Origin: an uncultured Bacilli bacterium
Lineage (GTDB): Bacteria; Bacillota_I; Bacilli_A; RF39; UBA660
Assembly: GCA_947628765.1 (NCBI GenBank)
Contig: CANRBD010000055.1
Location: forward strand, 1-7,240
Direction of reading: 5' to 3'
DNA: 7,240 nucleotides
The translations under genes and the position numbers were made by a program. This document shows positions 6,466 through 7,240 of this stretch, one piece after another (position 1 is the stretch's first letter; each line of letters opens with the position of its first letter). The notes beneath the pieces were generated by a model. The model was not told the DNA's origin. It worked only from the letters and a program-made list of their open reading frames with translations, and made no database searches.

Positions 6466-6492
6466 AAATGCTATAGCTGCATATATTATATA

Positions 6493-6524
6493 GAAAGAAA
6501 AGTTATCAATAAGTAACTTTTTTC
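6493..6524 (+). terminator. Terminator of the phosphatase gene
   Basis: AAAAGTTA (6498-6505) pairs with TAACTTTT (6514-6521) across an eight-base loop, followed by further T residues. The lower arms GAAAG and CTTTC lengthen the stem with a two-base bulge. It separates the phosphatase gene from the rRNA promoters. Confidence 0.75.
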
Positions 6525-6550
6525 TTTCGCCTAGAGAGGTTATTTTGATA

Positions 6551-6614
6551 AATTTAAAAAAAATCAAAAAAAGTTAAAAAAAGTGTTGACTTAACCTTAA
6601 AAATCTGATATATT
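6551..6614 (+). promoter_or_regulatory. rRNA operon promoter P1 with upstream A-tract element
   Basis: TTGACT (6586-6591), a 17-base spacer and TATATT (6609-6614) preceded by TGA form a strong sigma-A promoter with an extended -10. Immediately upstream, A-tracts at 6556-6563, 6566-6572 and 6576-6582 begin exactly 10 bases apart, as expected of an UP element or intrinsic bend. The start should fall near 6619-6621 (GAG), so initiation with G is possible. Confidence 0.88.
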
Positions 6615-6639
6615 AAACGAGTAATTTTTGAAGAAGAGC

Positions 6640-6684
6640 TGCGATAAGTCGACATCTGTCAATATTTATCGAAAATGCGATAAA
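6640..6684. repeat. Three CGATAA/TTATCG elements between the two rRNA promoters
   Basis: TGCGATAA occurs at 6640-6647 and again at 6676-6683, with the inverted form TTTATCG at 6665-6671. In RNA made from P1 the middle copy can pair with either neighbour: a six-bp stem with the first, or a seven-bp stem with the third (loop AAAATG). No T run follows, so this is not a terminator. It may be a protein-binding cluster or leader structure; the role is unknown. Confidence 0.5.
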
Positions 6685-6689
6685 AAGTA

Positions 6690-6718
6690 TTGACTAAAAG
6701 AATTACATTTGATATATT
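6690..6718 (+). promoter_or_regulatory. rRNA operon promoter P2
   Basis: TTGACT (6690-6695), 17 bases, then TATATT (6713-6718) preceded by TGA. The -35, spacer length and extended -10 are identical to P1, 104 bases upstream. Transcription should begin at about 6722-6725, almost at the first base of the boxB-like hairpin. Confidence 0.88.
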
Positions 6719-6723
6719 AGAGT

Positions 6724-6770
6724 TACCGCAAGTTTTTATGCGGTAGAATGATCTTTGAAAACTGAGCAAA
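6724..6770 (+). promoter_or_regulatory. rRNA leader boxB-boxA-like antitermination site
   Basis: A perfect seven-bp hairpin (TACCGCA / TGCGGTA, eight-base loop, 6724-6745) is followed three bases later by TGATCTTTGAAAACTGAG (6749-6766), close to the boxA region of Bacillus rRNA leaders (TGTTCTTTGAAAACT). boxA RNA is bound by NusB-NusE to prevent premature termination in rRNA operons. The bases from 6771 to about 6835 are an A/T-rich leader in which I see no gene. Confidence 0.75.
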
Positions 6771-6835
6771 AAGTCAATTCATAATTAGTTAGGACAAATT
6801 TTCAAAACAAAACAAAAAACTATTTTAAGTTTATT

Positions 6836-7240
<405 letters not shown>

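Noticed and set aside
6468..6482. Small hairpin ATGC / GCAT after the phosphatase stop
   Set aside because: Only four base pairs with no T run; the stronger hairpin at 6493-6524 explains termination.

Overview
The window is an AT-rich stretch of bacterial chromosome from a low-GC, Gram-positive-type lineage. It carries six complete protein genes, one gene cut by the left edge, and the 5' part of an rRNA operon that runs off the right edge. The 16S rRNA start, the sigma-A-like promoters, strong Shine-Dalgarno (SD) sites, a lipobox lipoprotein and the families present (DUF378, YdcC-like, CtpA/B, YgaC/Ntdp) all point to Bacillota. The partial 16S has a conserved Bacilli-like layout with unusual positions near its end (…GCAGTTAGGAATATTCGTC). 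This suggests a deep, probably uncultured Bacilli or Mollicutes-adjacent group, but the exact clade cannot be fixed by eye. A peptidoglycan-type glycosidase suggests that it has a cell wall. Trp is read as TGG throughout and no gene needs TGA to be recoded.

Layout. (1) Bases 1-1053: the end of a bactofilin-like beta-repeat protein fused to about five membrane helices, closed by a clear terminator. (2) Bases 1091-2503: a membrane-anchored family-3 glycosidase of NagZ type, ending in a bidirectional terminator that it shares with (3) a small two-helix DUF378 membrane protein on the minus strand (2502-2696). (4) A 112-base divergent spacer holding a promoter for the rightward genes. (5) Bases 2809-4425: a LolA/YdcC-like lipoprotein followed by a cysteine-free, membrane-anchored protein that looks like a degenerate thioredoxin fold. 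The second gene has its own extended -10 promoter, and a terminator follows it. (6) Bases 4485-5847: an S41 C-terminal processing peptidase with a complete Ser-Lys-Gln catalytic set. (7) Bases 5897-6524: a YgaC/Ntdp-type nucleoside tri-/diphosphate phosphatase and its terminator. (8) Bases 6550-7240: rRNA operon control region and the 5' part of 16S.

Six of the seven proteins are predicted to be membrane-bound or exported, so most of the window is envelope biology: wall turnover, envelope proteolysis, a lipoprotein and a membrane scaffold. They look like single-gene or two-gene transcription units rather than one operon, because terminators or fresh promoters separate nearly all of them. The only cytosolic enzyme, the nucleotide phosphatase, lies immediately upstream of the rRNA operon on the same strand.

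The most notable non-coding structure is the rRNA control region. It has two nearly identical tandem promoters (TTGACT-17-TATATT, each with a TGA extended -10), three A-tracts phased exactly 10 bases apart upstream of the first, three copies of a CGATAA/TTATCG element between them, and a boxB-boxA-like antitermination leader before 16S. I found no mobile element, CRISPR array, tRNA or convincing new multi-gene system.
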